From assembly GCA_017477805.1 (NCBI GenBank), contig JAFUUM010000082.1:1-15669 (forward strand): a stretch of 15,669 nt of DNA, in the 5' to 3' direction. The DNA comes from Lachnospiraceae bacterium (GTDB taxonomy: Bacteria; Bacillota; Clostridia; Lachnospirales; Lachnospiraceae). Within the stretch, counting starts at the first letter, position 1. Every line of letters begins with the position of its first letter. Positions 1 to 8,331 of the stretch are shown here, in pieces. The position numbers and the translations under genes are program-made. Under the pieces are notes generated by a model. It saw only the letters and a program-made list of their open reading frames with translations, searched no databases and was not told where the DNA came from.

Positions 1-567
1 GGAGTTGTTCCCAAAGATTATGTCGCTTTTGTTGTTGAAGACGACGAGATCTACACAAAGGTAACCAGTTGCGATATCACCGGATATGTATATCAGGAAT
101 TCATCGGACACGACGAAGCGATCATTGCAATTTACGAAGAAGAGCAGGCAGCTGCAAGAGCGGCTGCGGAAGAAGCTGCAAGACTTGCAGCCGAAGCGGA
201 AGCAGAGTATCAGCGTCAGCTGGAGATCCTGGCGCACAGTCAGGAGATCGCAGAACTGGCAGCGATCATTTACTTAGAGTCCGGAAACCAGGAATATGTT
301 GGTCAGGTAGCAGTAGGCGCAGTGGTTATGAACCGCGTAAAGAGCCCCTATTTCCCCAACACCATCCATGATGTGATCTTTGCGCCCGGACAGTTCTCCC
401 CCGCATACAAGCTGTATGATGCCATTGCCTCCGGCAAGGTAAAACAGAGCTGCATGCAGGCGGCACTGGAAGCATGGTTCGGTGTTGATCCCACCGGCGG
501 ATGCCATTACTTCAGAAGAGTCAACGGAACTCCCGGTCCGGTGATCGGAGCTCACGTGTTCCACTAA
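1..567 (+). CDS. SleB-like cell wall hydrolase, 5' partial
   Basis: The reading frame is open from base 1 to the TAA at 565-567, so the N terminus lies outside the window; 188 residues are visible. The first residues (GVVPKDYV) look like the end of a bacterial SH3 domain, which binds peptidoglycan. An Ala/Glu-rich helical linker follows at about residues 45-80. The C-terminal domain matches the SleB/CwlJ Hydrolase_2 fold, with the segment IIYLESGNQEYVGQVAVGAV carrying the expected catalytic Glu, then NRV and FxxxxFxP-like motifs ending in a GxHxF tail. Family members are lytic enzymes acting on peptidoglycan, in spore cortex or in vegetative wall. The SH3 plus linker layout suggests an exported vegetative enzyme rather than the spore protein, but the signal peptide is not in view. 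A hairpin terminator follows directly. Confidence 0.85.
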   Translation, partial: GVVPKDYVAFVVEDDEIYTKVTSCDITGYVYQEFIGHDEAIIAIYEEEQAAARAAAEEAARLAAEAEAEYQRQLEILAHSQEIAELAAIIYLESGNQEYVGQVAVGAVVMNRVKSPYFPNTIHDVIFAPGQFSPAYKLYDAIASGKVKQSCMQAALEAWFGVDPTGGCHYFRRVNGTPGPVIGAHVFH

Positions 568-595
568 GAAAAATACATATTGATAAGCACTTTCG

Positions 596-628
596 GGGCA
601 TCGGCATCAGCCGGTGCCCTGTTTGCAT
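596..628 (+). terminator. Rho-independent terminator after the wall hydrolase
   Basis: A 9-bp stem (GGGCATCGG with CCGGTGCCC, one G-T pair) has a 6-nt loop at 605-610. It is followed by a T-rich run, TGTTTGCATCTTT. It lies about 28 nt after the hydrolase stop. The T-rich tail also supplies the -35 box of the next promoter. Confidence 0.7.
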
Positions 629-651
629 CTTTATAGCGGGATTGATATACT
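623..651 (+). promoter_or_regulatory. Sigma-A-type promoter for the SPFH gene
   Basis: TTGCAT at 623-628 and TATACT at 646-651 are separated by exactly 17 bp. Both boxes are close to the vegetative consensus. The predicted start, near 658, leaves a leader of roughly 40 nt containing the AGAGGAG ribosome binding site at 681-687. Confidence 0.65.
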
Positions 652-695
652 GAAAGGGTGCCGAAAAGGCGTATTTACAGAGAGGAGATGTGCAC

Positions 696-1727
696 ATGGA
701 ATACTTTTTGATCGTTCTTGCCGTATTACTTATCTGGCTGCTGATCGCCAACATTCGTATCGTTCCCCAGGGATATGCTTATGTCCTTGAATCCTTCGGA
801 CGATATAAGACCACCTGGGAGGCAGGTCTTCATATGAAGATACCCGTGGTGGACCGGATCGTTAAAAAGATCTCCTTAAAGGAACAGGTGCTGGATTTCC
901 CGCCCCAGCCCGTGATCACCAAAGATAACGTTACCATGCTCATCGACAGCGTGGTATTTGAAAGAGTATTTGATCCCAGACTTTACACCTACGGCGTAGA
1001 AAATCCCATTGCCGGTCTGCAGAACCTTGCAGCAACAACCCTGAGAAATATCATCGGTGAGCTGGAACTGGACCAGACCCTGACAAGCCGTGACCAGATC
1101 AACCAGAGACTGGAAGCGGTCCTGGATGATGCTACCGATAACTGGGGTATCAAAGTTACCCGTGTGGAACTGAAGAATATCCAGCCTCCGAAAGAGATTG
1201 AAGAGGTTATGACCAAGCAGATGAGAGCCGAGCGTGAGCGTCGTCAGACCGTGCTGGAAGCTAAGGCTCACCAGGAAGCTGTTGTCAGCCGCGCAGAGGG
1301 TGATAAGAAGGCTAAAATCCTTGCCGCCGAGGCTGAGAGAGATGCGCAGATCGCACTGGCTGAAGGTCGTGCACGCTCCATCCGTATGGTGTACGAGGCA
1401 GAGGCAGAAGGTTTGAAGATGCTGCGTGATGCCAACATCAGCGAACCTGTACTGAAATTAAAGGGTATGGAAGCGTTAAAGACCGTATCCGACGGCAGAG
1501 CCACCAAGATCTACATGCCTACGGACCTTACCGGTGTGGTGTCCACCCTTGGCGTCATCGGCGAGTCCCTAGGCATCGGTGATGCAACCGCCATCGACAA
1601 GACCCCGAAGCCCGCAGCTGCGAAAGCTGCTGATGACTGCTGTGATGATAACGGCAGAGGCGGCAAGGAAGCTTCTGCAGCAACTCGCAGTATTCAGGAC
1701 AACCTTCATTTGAACGAAATGCTGTAA
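696..1727 (+). CDS. SPFH/band-7 membrane protein (stomatin/QmcA-like)
   Basis: This is a 343-residue membrane-anchored scaffold protein of the SPFH (stomatin, prohibitin, flotillin, HflK/C) superfamily. Members oligomerise at the membrane and organise microdomains or modulate proteases. Residues 3-19 form one hydrophobic N-terminal anchor. The band-7 domain follows, with typical segments VPQGYAYVLESFGRY, DNVTMLIDSVVFERV and GIKVTRVELKNIQPP. A long charged Ala/Glu-rich helical region (about residues 165-245) is the usual oligomerisation coil. The C-terminal tail is low-complexity with an unusual DDCCDD stretch. The ATG at 696 is chosen over the in-frame GTG at 690 because AGAGGAG ends only 2 nt before the GTG but 8 nt before the ATG. 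SPFH genes are often paired with an NfeD-type gene; none is adjacent here. The gene has its own promoter and is followed by argF after 54 nt. Confidence 0.9.
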   Translation: MEYFLIVLAVLLIWLLIANIRIVPQGYAYVLESFGRYKTTWEAGLHMKIPVVDRIVKKISLKEQVLDFPPQPVITKDNVTMLIDSVVFERVFDPRLYTYGVENPIAGLQNLAATTLRNIIGELELDQTLTSRDQINQRLEAVLDDATDNWGIKVTRVELKNIQPPKEIEEVMTKQMRAERERRQTVLEAKAHQEAVVSRAEGDKKAKILAAEAERDAQIALAEGRARSIRMVYEAEAEGLKMLRDANISEPVLKLKGMEALKTVSDGRATKIYMPTDLTGVVSTLGVIGESLGIGDATAIDKTPKPAAAKAADDCCDDNGRGGKEASAATRSIQDNLHLNEML

Positions 1728-1781
1728 ATCGCGTGCGAAGAGGAACGCACCACGAGGAAAACAAAACGAGGAGACAAGAAA

Positions 1782-2780
1782 ATGAACTTAGCAGGCAGGA
1801 GTTTTTTGAAACTGCTGGATTTCACACCAGAAGAGATCATGTACCTGGTGGATCTGGCAGGGAAATTAAAATGGATGAAGCGCAACGGCATCCCCCACGA
1901 TTTCTTCAGGGGAAAGAACATTGCCATGATCTTTGAAAAGACCTCCACCAGGACCAGATGTTCCTTTGAGGTGGCAGCTTATGACCTTGGCATGGGATGC
2001 ACCTACCTTGAACCCGACAGTTCTCAGATCGGGAAAAAAGAAAGCATCGCCGACACCGCAAGAGTCCTTGGACGGATGTACGACGGTATCGAATACAGAG
2101 GCTATGGTCAGAGCATCGTTGAGGAACTGGCCAAGTACTCCGGCGTTCCCGTATGGAACGGCCTGACCAACGAATTCCACCCCACCCAGATGATCGCCGA
2201 CCTGCTGACCATCAAAGAACGGTTTGGCCAGTTACAGGGGGTAAAACTGACGTACATGGGTGATGCCCGGTACAACATGGGCAATTCCCTGATGGTGGCC
2301 TGCGCGAAGATGGGTATGCACTTTACCGCCTGCACCACCAAAGAATTCTTCCCGGATGCGGCACTGGTGAAAACCTGCCGAGACATTGCGGCCAAAACCG
2401 GTGGCAGCGTAAACCTGGAAGAAGACGTGGAAACTGCCACCAGAGGCGCGGATGTGATCTACACCGACGTTTGGGTATCCATGGGCGAGCCCGACGAAGC
2501 CTGGGAAGAGCGCATCAAAGCGTTAACTCCTTATAAAGTTACCGCAAAAGTAATGGAATATGCAGGAGAACAGGCTGTCTTCATGCACTGCCTCCCCGCA
2601 TTCCACGATCTGAAAACGGAAGTCGGTAAAAAGCAGGGCGAAAAGTTCGGCTTTACCGACCTGGAAGTGACGGACGAAGTCTTCGAGTCCACCCAGTCCA
2701 TCGTTTTCGATGAGGCGGAGAACAGGATGCACAGTATCAAGGCCATCATGGCCGCAACCCTGGGATTGGAACTTCAGTAA
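1782..2780 (+). CDS. argF: Ornithine carbamoyltransferase
   Basis: This cytoplasmic enzyme joins carbamoyl phosphate and ornithine to give citrulline and phosphate, in arginine synthesis or, run backwards, in arginine breakdown. The 332-residue length is normal. All signature motifs are present: the carbamoyl-phosphate loop STRTR at residues 55-59, HPTQ at 133-136, the ornithine-binding segment DVWVSMGE at 229-236, and HCLPAFHD at 269-276 with the active-site Cys270. The start follows GAGGAGA with a normal spacer. Which direction it serves (ArgF or ArcB) cannot be settled from sequence. No arcA, arcC or other arg gene is in the window, so the symbol argF is a convention here. No separate promoter is obvious in the 54-nt gap before it; the gene may be read through from the SPFH gene. 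birA follows after 30 nt. Confidence 0.93.
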   Translation: MNLAGRSFLKLLDFTPEEIMYLVDLAGKLKWMKRNGIPHDFFRGKNIAMIFEKTSTRTRCSFEVAAYDLGMGCTYLEPDSSQIGKKESIADTARVLGRMYDGIEYRGYGQSIVEELAKYSGVPVWNGLTNEFHPTQMIADLLTIKERFGQLQGVKLTYMGDARYNMGNSLMVACAKMGMHFTACTTKEFFPDAALVKTCRDIAAKTGGSVNLEEDVETATRGADVIYTDVWVSMGEPDEAWEERIKALTPYKVTAKVMEYAGEQAVFMHCLPAFHDLKTEVGKKQGEKFGFTDLEVTDEVFESTQSIVFDEAENRMHSIKAIMAATLGLELQ

Positions 2781-2810
2781 AACGCCTGCAGGGCAAAGGC
2801 AACAGCAAAC

Positions 2811-3818
2811 ATGGAAGAAAAGAAAAAAGAAGGCCTTCCGGAGAAGATCCTGAAGACCATGGAAGAACGGGGGGACTACGTATCCGGTCAGGAACTCTGT
2901 GACCGCTTCGGGGTCTCCCGTACTGCCGTCTGGAAGGCCGTAAAAGCCTTGAAAGAAAAAGGCTACCGGTTCGATGCCGCGCAAAATCGCGGCTATCTGC
3001 TGGTGGATCAGCCGGATACGGTGGAAGAAAACGACATCAAAAAAAGACTGCATACGAAGTGGGCCGGCTGTAAGGTCCACTTTTTTCCCGAAACGGGATC
3101 CACGAACACCGATGCCAAGCGCTATGCGGAAGCCGGGGATCCTCACGGGACATTGGTGATCACGGATAACCAGACAGGGGGCAGAGGGCGAAGAGGCCAC
3201 GAGTGGTCCTCCCCCAAGGGCGTCAACATCGCCATGACGCTGATCTTAAAGCCTAAGTTCCCACCGGAGAAAGCATCGCAGCTGACCCTGGTCATGGGAC
3301 TTGCGGTGGCGGAAGGGATCCGGGAAGTCACGGGACTTCAGACCGGGATCAAATGGCCCAATGATACCGTCATCGGTACGAAGAAAGCCACGGGGATCCT
3401 TACGGAGATGAGTGCGGAGCCGGATTTTATCCAGTACGTTGTCATCGGCATCGGGATCAATGTCAATTCGGAAGTGACGGATTTTCCGGAGGAGATCCGG
3501 GATATTGTGACGAGCCTGAAAGTGGAAACAGGAGAGACTGTGAGCCGGAGTGAGATCGTGGCAGCAGTCCTTACGCGCTTTGAGCAAAATTATGACACGT
3601 TTGTCAAAACTCTGGATCTGTCGGGGCTAAAGGAACAATATGAAACACTGCTGGTGAATAAAGACCGGGCAGTCCGGGTCCTTGATACCGCTCCCTATGA
3701 GGGGATCTGCCGCGGTATCGATGAGGCGGGCAATCTCCTCGTTGAGAAAGAGGACGGAGAAACAGTGAGAGTAAATGCCGGGGAGGTTTCCGTGAGAGGC
3801 CTTTACGGTTATACATAA
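2811..3818 (+). CDS. birA: Bifunctional biotin ligase / biotin operon repressor
   Basis: The protein activates biotin with ATP and attaches it to the acceptor lysine of biotin carboxyl carrier domains. Class II enzymes like this one also repress biotin genes. In the 335 residues, the winged helix (HTH_11) spans about 12-62, with a recognition-helix region FGVSRTAVWKAVKAL. The catalytic domain carries the biotin/adenylate loop GRGRRGHEW at 124-132, KWPND at 181-185 and GIGINVN at 213-219. A C-terminal SH3-like domain starts near 285 and includes VNAGEVSVRG. The N-terminal DNA-binding domain makes a regulatory role likely, although no biotin operon is visible here. It begins 30 nt after argF and is followed 14 nt later by the next gene, so it appears to head the birA-coaX-dusB cluster. 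Confidence 0.94.
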   Translation: MEEKKKEGLPEKILKTMEERGDYVSGQELCDRFGVSRTAVWKAVKALKEKGYRFDAAQNRGYLLVDQPDTVEENDIKKRLHTKWAGCKVHFFPETGSTNTDAKRYAEAGDPHGTLVITDNQTGGRGRRGHEWSSPKGVNIAMTLILKPKFPPEKASQLTLVMGLAVAEGIREVTGLQTGIKWPNDTVIGTKKATGILTEMSAEPDFIQYVVIGIGINVNSEVTDFPEEIRDIVTSLKVETGETVSRSEIVAAVLTRFEQNYDTFVKTLDLSGLKEQYETLLVNKDRAVRVLDTAPYEGICRGIDEAGNLLVEKEDGETVRVNAGEVSVRGLYGYT

Positions 3819-3832
3819 ACAAGGGGAGAAAC

Positions 3833-4255
3833 ATGAGCAAAGACAAAAAAGGACAGGATATCGGAAAGATGCCGGATGGCAGGATCGTGCTCTGCGGGGC
3901 CAATGCCTACGAGCAGAAGTACTATTTCAATCCTTTATTCGGAAAGATCCCGAAATCCATCCAGGACGAGATCCATATCGTCTGCGTCCTCTTTACGGAG
4001 GAAGTGGGGGGCGTCATCACCTTTATCTTCGAGGAAGACGGATCCTTATCCATCGAGACTGAGGCAGCAGAGGATGATTACCTCTACGATGAGATCTCCA
4101 GCGGACTCCTCATCAGCAAGATCCGCAGGAACAGACAGGAACTGTTATCTCAGCTGAGCCTGTACTACAGGATCTTTATCCTGCATGAGAATATTGACGA
4201 CGTCATGGCGGAATGGGAAGCCATGGAAAACGGTGAAGAGGGGGAAGAAGAATGA
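3833..4255 (+). CDS. Small conserved-type protein of unknown function in the birA-coaX cluster
   Basis: I cannot assign a function to this 140-residue acidic, soluble protein. It opens with a lysine-rich, probably flexible tail, then GRIVLCGANAYEQKYYFN, a predicted beta-rich core (IHIVCVLFTEEVGGVITFIF), and a helical second half (SKIRRNRQELLSQLSLYYRIF). It ends in an extremely acidic tail. No signal peptide or membrane segment is seen. It resembles a small family I remember from Lachnospiraceae under a DUF label (possibly DUF6145); that is memory, not a search. The ribosome site AGGGGAGA precedes the ATG at a good distance. Its stop overlaps the coaX start by 4 nt (ATGA), so translation of coaX is probably coupled to it. 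That points to co-expression with CoA or biotin metabolism, but no direct function follows. Confidence 0.8.
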   Translation: MSKDKKGQDIGKMPDGRIVLCGANAYEQKYYFNPLFGKIPKSIQDEIHIVCVLFTEEVGGVITFIFEEDGSLSIETEAAEDDYLYDEISSGLLISKIRRNRQELLSQLSLYYRIFILHENIDDVMAEWEAMENGEEGEEE

Positions 4256-5022
4256 TCATTGTAATCGATGTAGGAAATACCAATATCACCTTCGGTATCT
4301 ACGACGGAGAGGCGCTTGTGGGAACGTTCCGCATGATCACGAAGCAGCTTCGCACCAGTGATGAATACGGCGTACAGATCTCCTACCTGTTGGAGCGCAA
4401 CAACATCCATATCGAAGACGTAAAAGGTGCCATCATCGCCAGCGTGGTACCCAATGTGATGCACTCCCTTTCCGGAGCCATCAAACGGTACCTGAACATC
4501 AATCCCCTGGTGGTGGGCCCCGGTATCAAGACCGGCATCCGCATTGCCACCGCAAACCCCGCGGAAGTGGGAGCGGACCGTATCGTGGACGCGGTGGGAG
4601 CTTATGTGAAATACGGCGGCCCCGTCCTTGTGATCGACTTTGGAACCGCCACAACCTACGACCTGATCTCCGAAGACGGCGTATTCTCCGTGGGCATCAC
4701 CGCTCCCGGTATCCGTATCTCCGCCAAGGCACTTTGGGAAGATACCGCAAAGCTGCCGGAGATCGAGATCGTGAAACCGAGGACCATCCTTGCAACGGAC
4801 ACCATCACCTCCATGCAGGCAGGTCTTGTGTACGGCCAGATCGGCCAGACCGAGTACATCATCAATCAGGTCCGCAAAGAAAGCGGCCTGACCAACATGA
4901 AAGTCGTGTCCACCGGAGGACTTGGCAGCATCGTATCGGGAGAAACAAAGCTCATCGATGTGTATGACAGACAGCTGACTCTGGATGGACTGCGACTGAT
5001 CTACGAGAAAAACCGAGGATAA
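4252..5022 (+). CDS. coaX: Type III pantothenate kinase
   Basis: CoaX phosphorylates pantothenate with ATP, the first committed step of coenzyme A synthesis, in the cytoplasm. The 256 residues fit the family length. The ASKHA-fold motifs are all there: the phosphate-1 loop IDVGNTNITFG with Asp6, the RTSDEY segment near 34-39, the substrate motif GADR at 107-110, and the phosphate-2 loop with Asp129 in DFGTATTYD. Further on come APGIRIS and TGGLGS near 221-226. The type III form is insensitive to CoA feedback and needs a monovalent cation in characterised members. The start overlaps the previous stop as ATGA. dusB begins one nucleotide after the coaX stop. I see nothing degraded or unusual. 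Confidence 0.96.
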   Translation: MIIVIDVGNTNITFGIYDGEALVGTFRMITKQLRTSDEYGVQISYLLERNNIHIEDVKGAIIASVVPNVMHSLSGAIKRYLNINPLVVGPGIKTGIRIATANPAEVGADRIVDAVGAYVKYGGPVLVIDFGTATTYDLISEDGVFSVGITAPGIRISAKALWEDTAKLPEIEIVKPRTILATDTITSMQAGLVYGQIGQTEYIINQVRKESGLTNMKVVSTGGLGSIVSGETKLIDVYDRQLTLDGLRLIYEKNRG

Positions 5023-5023
5023 C

Positions 5024-6007
5024 ATGCAAGAGACCTTTCGCATCGGCGAGATCGAATTTCATAAGCCCGTGATCTTAGGGCCCATGGCAGGGGTGACTGA
5101 CCTACCCTTCCGCCTCCTGTGCAAAGAACAGGGTGCGGACCTTGTGTGCATGGAGATGATCTCCGCAAAAGCGATCTACTATAACAACAGGAACACCAAG
5201 GAGCTCATGCAGATCCATCCCGAGGAGGGCCCCGTAAGCCTTCAGCTTTTTGGCTCCGATCCCGAGATCATGGGACTGATGGCGGCAAAGATCGAGAAGG
5301 AACCCTTTGATATCCTTGACGTCAACATGGGCTGCCCGGTCCCTAAGGTGGTCAATAACCACGAGGGCTCGGCGCTGATGAAGGATCCGAAGCTTGCGGC
5401 CGACATCGTAAAGAGCCTGGTGTCCCACACAAAAAAGCCCGTCACGGTGAAGATCCGCAAAGGCTTTGACGAGGACCATGTAAATGCCGTGGAAGTGGCC
5501 AAGTACCTGGAGGATGCGGGGGCAAAGGCAATCACCGTCCACGGCAGGACCAGAGAACAGTTCTACAGCGGAAAAGCTGACTGGGAGATCATCGCGAAGG
5601 TAAAAGAAGCGGTGTCCATCCCCGTCATCGGAAACGGCGACGTGGACTCTCCGGAAAAGGCAGAGGCCATGTTCAACGAAACAAAGGTGGACGGCATCAT
5701 GGTGGCAAGAGCCGCCCAGGGAAATCCCTGGATCTTTAAACAGATCCGCCACTATCTAAATTCGGGAGAAAAACTTGAGCGACCTTCTGTGGAAGAGTTG
5801 ACGGAGATGGTCATCCGCCACGGACGGATGCTCACAGAGTATAAGGGCGAGTACACCGCCATCCGGGAGATGAGAAAGCACATCGCCTGGTACACCTTCG
5901 GATACCCGGGATCCGCAAGGTTCCGGGGAGAAGTCAATCAGCTTCAGACCCTGCAGGAGATGGAAGACTGCATGAAGCGTTTTCTTGAAAAGAGCGCAGG
6001 CGCTTAA
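5024..6007 (+). CDS. dusB: tRNA-dihydrouridine synthase
   Basis: This FMN enzyme reduces specific uridines to dihydrouridine in tRNA with NADPH. The 327-residue TIM-barrel protein begins with the FMN-binding strand GPMAGVTDLPFR. It has the conserved NMGCPVPKV with the catalytic Cys104, then VTVKIRKGF, the TVHGRTREQFYSGKADW motif and GNGDV. The phosphate-binding segment GIMVARAAQGNPW differs slightly from the commoner GxMIGRGALGNPW but keeps its key glycines and the Arg. A C-terminal helical tRNA-binding domain follows from about residue 240. The start follows CGAGGA, and only one base separates it from the coaX stop. The subfamily call (DusB rather than another Dus) rests on overall resemblance and on the common Firmicute coaX-dusB neighbourhood. 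Confidence 0.92.
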   Translation: MQETFRIGEIEFHKPVILGPMAGVTDLPFRLLCKEQGADLVCMEMISAKAIYYNNRNTKELMQIHPEEGPVSLQLFGSDPEIMGLMAAKIEKEPFDILDVNMGCPVPKVVNNHEGSALMKDPKLAADIVKSLVSHTKKPVTVKIRKGFDEDHVNAVEVAKYLEDAGAKAITVHGRTREQFYSGKADWEIIAKVKEAVSIPVIGNGDVDSPEKAEAMFNETKVDGIMVARAAQGNPWIFKQIRHYLNSGEKLERPSVEELTEMVIRHGRMLTEYKGEYTAIREMRKHIAWYTFGYPGSARFRGEVNQLQTLQEMEDCMKRFLEKSAGA

Positions 6008-6024
6008 GGCAAGGGACTGCGTGG

Positions 6025-6053
6025 TTGACAGATACAGGGAAAACGAGTAAAAT
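6025..6053 (+). promoter_or_regulatory. Near-consensus sigma-A promoter for greA
   Basis: A perfect TTGACA at 6025-6030 and TAAAAT at 6048-6053 are separated by 17 bp. Transcription would begin near 6060, giving a leader of about 42 nt with GAGAGG before the ATG at 6102. It makes greA, and perhaps lysS by read-through, independent of the birA-dusB run. Confidence 0.75.
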
Positions 6054-6101
6054 AGCAAAGTTAAGAAAATGGCATTGTGCCGATTATTGAGAGGTGCAGA
6101 C

Positions 6102-6581
6102 ATGGAAGAAAACAACAAGACCGTATTAACCGCGGAAAGCTATAAAGCCCTTGAGGACGAGCTGGAGTTCCTCAAATCTACCAAACGTAAAGAGATCGCT
6201 GAAGCCATCAAAGAAGCAAGAGCACAGGGCGACTTGTCCGAGAACGCCGAGTATCAGGCAGCCAAGGACGAGCAGCGTAAGATGGAAGGCCGTATCGAAG
6301 AGCTGGAAAAGCTGCTGACCAACGTTGAGATCATCGACGAAAACGAAGCAGAGACCAAAGACGTGGTACGTCTGGGCAGCAAGGTCCGCGTTCTCGATGT
6401 GGAATTCAAAGAAGAAATGGAATACCGTATCGTTGGTTCCAACGAAGCCAATACAGATGCAGGAAAGATCTCCAACGAGTCTCCTCTCGGAAAAGCCCTG
6501 ATCGGCTCCAAGGTTGGTAAGACCGTATCCGTGAACGCACCTGCAGGTGTGATCAAATATAAGATCCTGAAGCTTCTGTAA
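6102..6581 (+). CDS. greA: Transcription elongation factor GreA
   Basis: GreA enters the RNA polymerase secondary channel and stimulates cleavage of the transcript in backtracked complexes. The 159 residues match the usual length of about 158. The N-terminal coiled coil spans about 10-75 and carries at its tip DLSENAEY, with the acidic Asp44 and Glu47 that place the catalytic metal. The C-terminal globular domain follows (VVRLGSKVRVLDVE, ISNESPLGKALIGSKVG, KILKLL). The ATG at 6102 is preferred over an in-frame ATG at 6069, because it has GAGAGG at a correct distance and gives a standard N terminus, whereas 6069 would lie almost at the predicted transcript start. A hairpin follows the gene, before lysS. 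Confidence 0.96.
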   Translation: MEENNKTVLTAESYKALEDELEFLKSTKRKEIAEAIKEARAQGDLSENAEYQAAKDEQRKMEGRIEELEKLLTNVEIIDENEAETKDVVRLGSKVRVLDVEFKEEMEYRIVGSNEANTDAGKISNESPLGKALIGSKVGKTVSVNAPAGVIKYKILKLL

Positions 6582-6606
6582 GTTAGCTGTATGATCGAAT
6601 CAACTG

Positions 6607-6639
6607 TATCCCGCAGCGATGCTGCGGGATATTAATTTA
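6607..6639 (+). terminator. Hairpin between greA and lysS
   Basis: A perfect 11-bp stem (TATCCCGCAGC with GCTGCGGGATA) with a 3-nt GAT loop is followed by the moderately T-rich TTAATTTAT. The weak T tract suggests a partial terminator or attenuator, letting some transcripts reach lysS, for which I see no clear separate promoter. Confidence 0.6.
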
Positions 6640-6673
6640 TGCGCAGTCCGGATAGATAAGGAAAGGAAAAAAC

Positions 6674-8290
6674 ATGGCAGAAAATCAGCAGAACCAGAAG
6701 GGAACCCAGCCCGAACAGGACTTAAACCAGCTTTTAAAGGTCAGAAGAGAAAAACTGGCCGGCCTGCAGGAAGCAGGAAAAGATCCCTTTGTGATCACCA
6801 AATATGACCAGACCCATCACAGCGATGAGGTAAAGCGCCTTTATGAAGAGCACGAAGCAAAGCTCCTTGCAGGCCGCGCTCCCGTAAACACCGAGGGCAT
6901 GGACGAAGAAGCTGCCAGAGCAGCCAAGAAAGAGGACTATAACGAGAGACGTGCCATCATGGACGCTCAGCCCATCCATGTCAGCATTGCCGGCAGACTG
7001 ATGTTCAAGCGCGTCATGGGTAAGGCAAGCTTCTGCAACCTCAGAGACTTAAAGGGCGATATCCAGGTTTATGCATCCAAGGATGCGCTGGGCGAAGATT
7101 CCTACGGTGAGTTCAAGAAGTCCGATATCGGCGATATCTACGGCGTGAAGGGCTTCATCTTCCGTACCATGACCGGAGAGATCTCCATCCATGCGGAAGA
7201 AATGACACTGCTGTCAAAGAGTCTGCAGATCCTTCCCGAGAAGTTCCACGGCCTGACGGATACCGACACCAGATATCGTCAGAGATATGTGGACCTGATC
7301 ATGAACCAGGATTCCAGAGAAGTATTCGTAAAGCGTTCCATCATGATGAAGGAGATCCGTAACTTCCTTGCAGGAAGAGACTTTATGGAAGTGGAGACGC
7401 CCATCCTTGTTTCCAACGCAGGCGGCGCCGCAGCCCGTCCCTTCGAGACCCATTACAACTCTCTGGATGAAGACGTAAAACTGCGTATTTCCCTGGAACT
7501 GTACTTAAAGAGACTGATCGTCGGCGGACTTGAGAGAGTTTACGAGATCGGCCGCGTGTTCAGAAATGAAGGTGTGGATACCCGTCACAACCCCGAGTTT
7601 ACCCTGATGGAACTGTATCAGGCATATACCGATTACGAAGGCATGATGGAACTCACCGAGAGCATGTTCCGGTATCTTGCCGAGAAGGTAAGCGGTTCCA
7701 CCACCATTACCTACCAGGGAACCGAGATCGATCTCGGAAAGCCTTTTGCAAGACTGACCATGACCGAGGCCGTAAAGCAGTATGCAGGCGTTGACTTCGA
7801 TACCGTGGCAGACGACGAAGCCGCAAAGGCCCTTGCAAAAGAGCGCCACATCGAATTCGAGGAACACCACAAGAAGGGTGATATCTTAAACCTCTTCTTT
7901 GAAGAATACTGTGAGGAGAAGATGATCCAGCCTACCTTTATCATGGATCATCCCATCGAGATCTCTCCTCTGACCAAGAAGAAACCCTCCGATCCGTCCA
8001 AGGTTGAGCGTTTCGAGCTCTTCATCAACGGATGGGAGATGTGTAACGCATACTCCGAGTTGAATGATCCCATCGACCAGAGAGAGCGTTTCAAAGCCCA
8101 GGATGCTCTGGCAGATGCCGGCGACGAAGAAGCAAACCATACCGATGAAGACTTCCTGAACGCACTGGAGATCGGTATGCCTCCTACGGGCGGCATTGGC
8201 TACGGCCTGGACCGTCTGTGCATGCTCCTGACCGACTCTGCAGCAATTCGTGATGTTTTGCTCTTCCCGACGCTCAAGAGCATCAGCTGA
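6674..8290 (+). CDS. lysS: Lysyl-tRNA synthetase, class II
   Basis: The enzyme charges tRNA-Lys with lysine using ATP. The protein has 538 residues, a little longer than the common ~500 because of a polar N-terminal extension and an insertion near residues 65-95 in the N-terminal region. The OB-fold anticodon-binding domain lies around 100-185. The class II core follows: motif 1 around 235-255 (FMEVETPILVSNAGGAAARPF), motif 2 FRNEGVDTRHNPEF at about 296-309, and motif 3 GGIGYGLDRLCMLL at 506-519. Start: AAGGAAAGG precedes the ATG. The final residues LFPTLKSIS differ from the family's usual FPTMK ending, and the codon use of the last ~45 bases looks unlike the rest of the gene. This is the point where the accessory DNA begins, so the end may be supplied by an integrated element. 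The protein still looks intact. Confidence 0.95.
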   Translation: MAENQQNQKGTQPEQDLNQLLKVRREKLAGLQEAGKDPFVITKYDQTHHSDEVKRLYEEHEAKLLAGRAPVNTEGMDEEAARAAKKEDYNERRAIMDAQPIHVSIAGRLMFKRVMGKASFCNLRDLKGDIQVYASKDALGEDSYGEFKKSDIGDIYGVKGFIFRTMTGEISIHAEEMTLLSKSLQILPEKFHGLTDTDTRYRQRYVDLIMNQDSREVFVKRSIMMKEIRNFLAGRDFMEVETPILVSNAGGAAARPFETHYNSLDEDVKLRISLELYLKRLIVGGLERVYEIGRVFRNEGVDTRHNPEFTLMELYQAYTDYEGMMELTESMFRYLAEKVSGSTTITYQGTEIDLGKPFARLTMTEAVKQYAGVDFDTVADDEAAKALAKERHIEFEEHHKKGDILNLFFEEYCEEKMIQPTFIMDHPIEISPLTKKKPSDPSKVERFELFINGWEMCNAYSELNDPIDQRERFKAQDALADAGDEEANHTDEDFLNALEIGMPPTGGIGYGLDRLCMLLTDSAAIRDVLLFPTLKSIS

Positions 8291-8331
8291 GAAAGCCAGT
8301 ATTTATGCGGGACTAAAGCGCCGAACAAACG

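Noticed and set aside
1731..1750. Possible small hairpin (GTGCG/CGCAC) before argF
   Set aside because: Only 5 bp of stem and no T run; not more than expected by chance.
2523..3200. 225-codon reverse-strand frame across argF and birA
   Set aside because: It is antisense to two clearly real genes and its translation shows no family motif; the same holds for the long reverse frames at 4165-5043 and 5102-5752.
6069..6101. Earlier GreA start codon
   Set aside because: It would lie about 9 nt from the predicted transcript start without a ribosome site and add 11 non-family residues.
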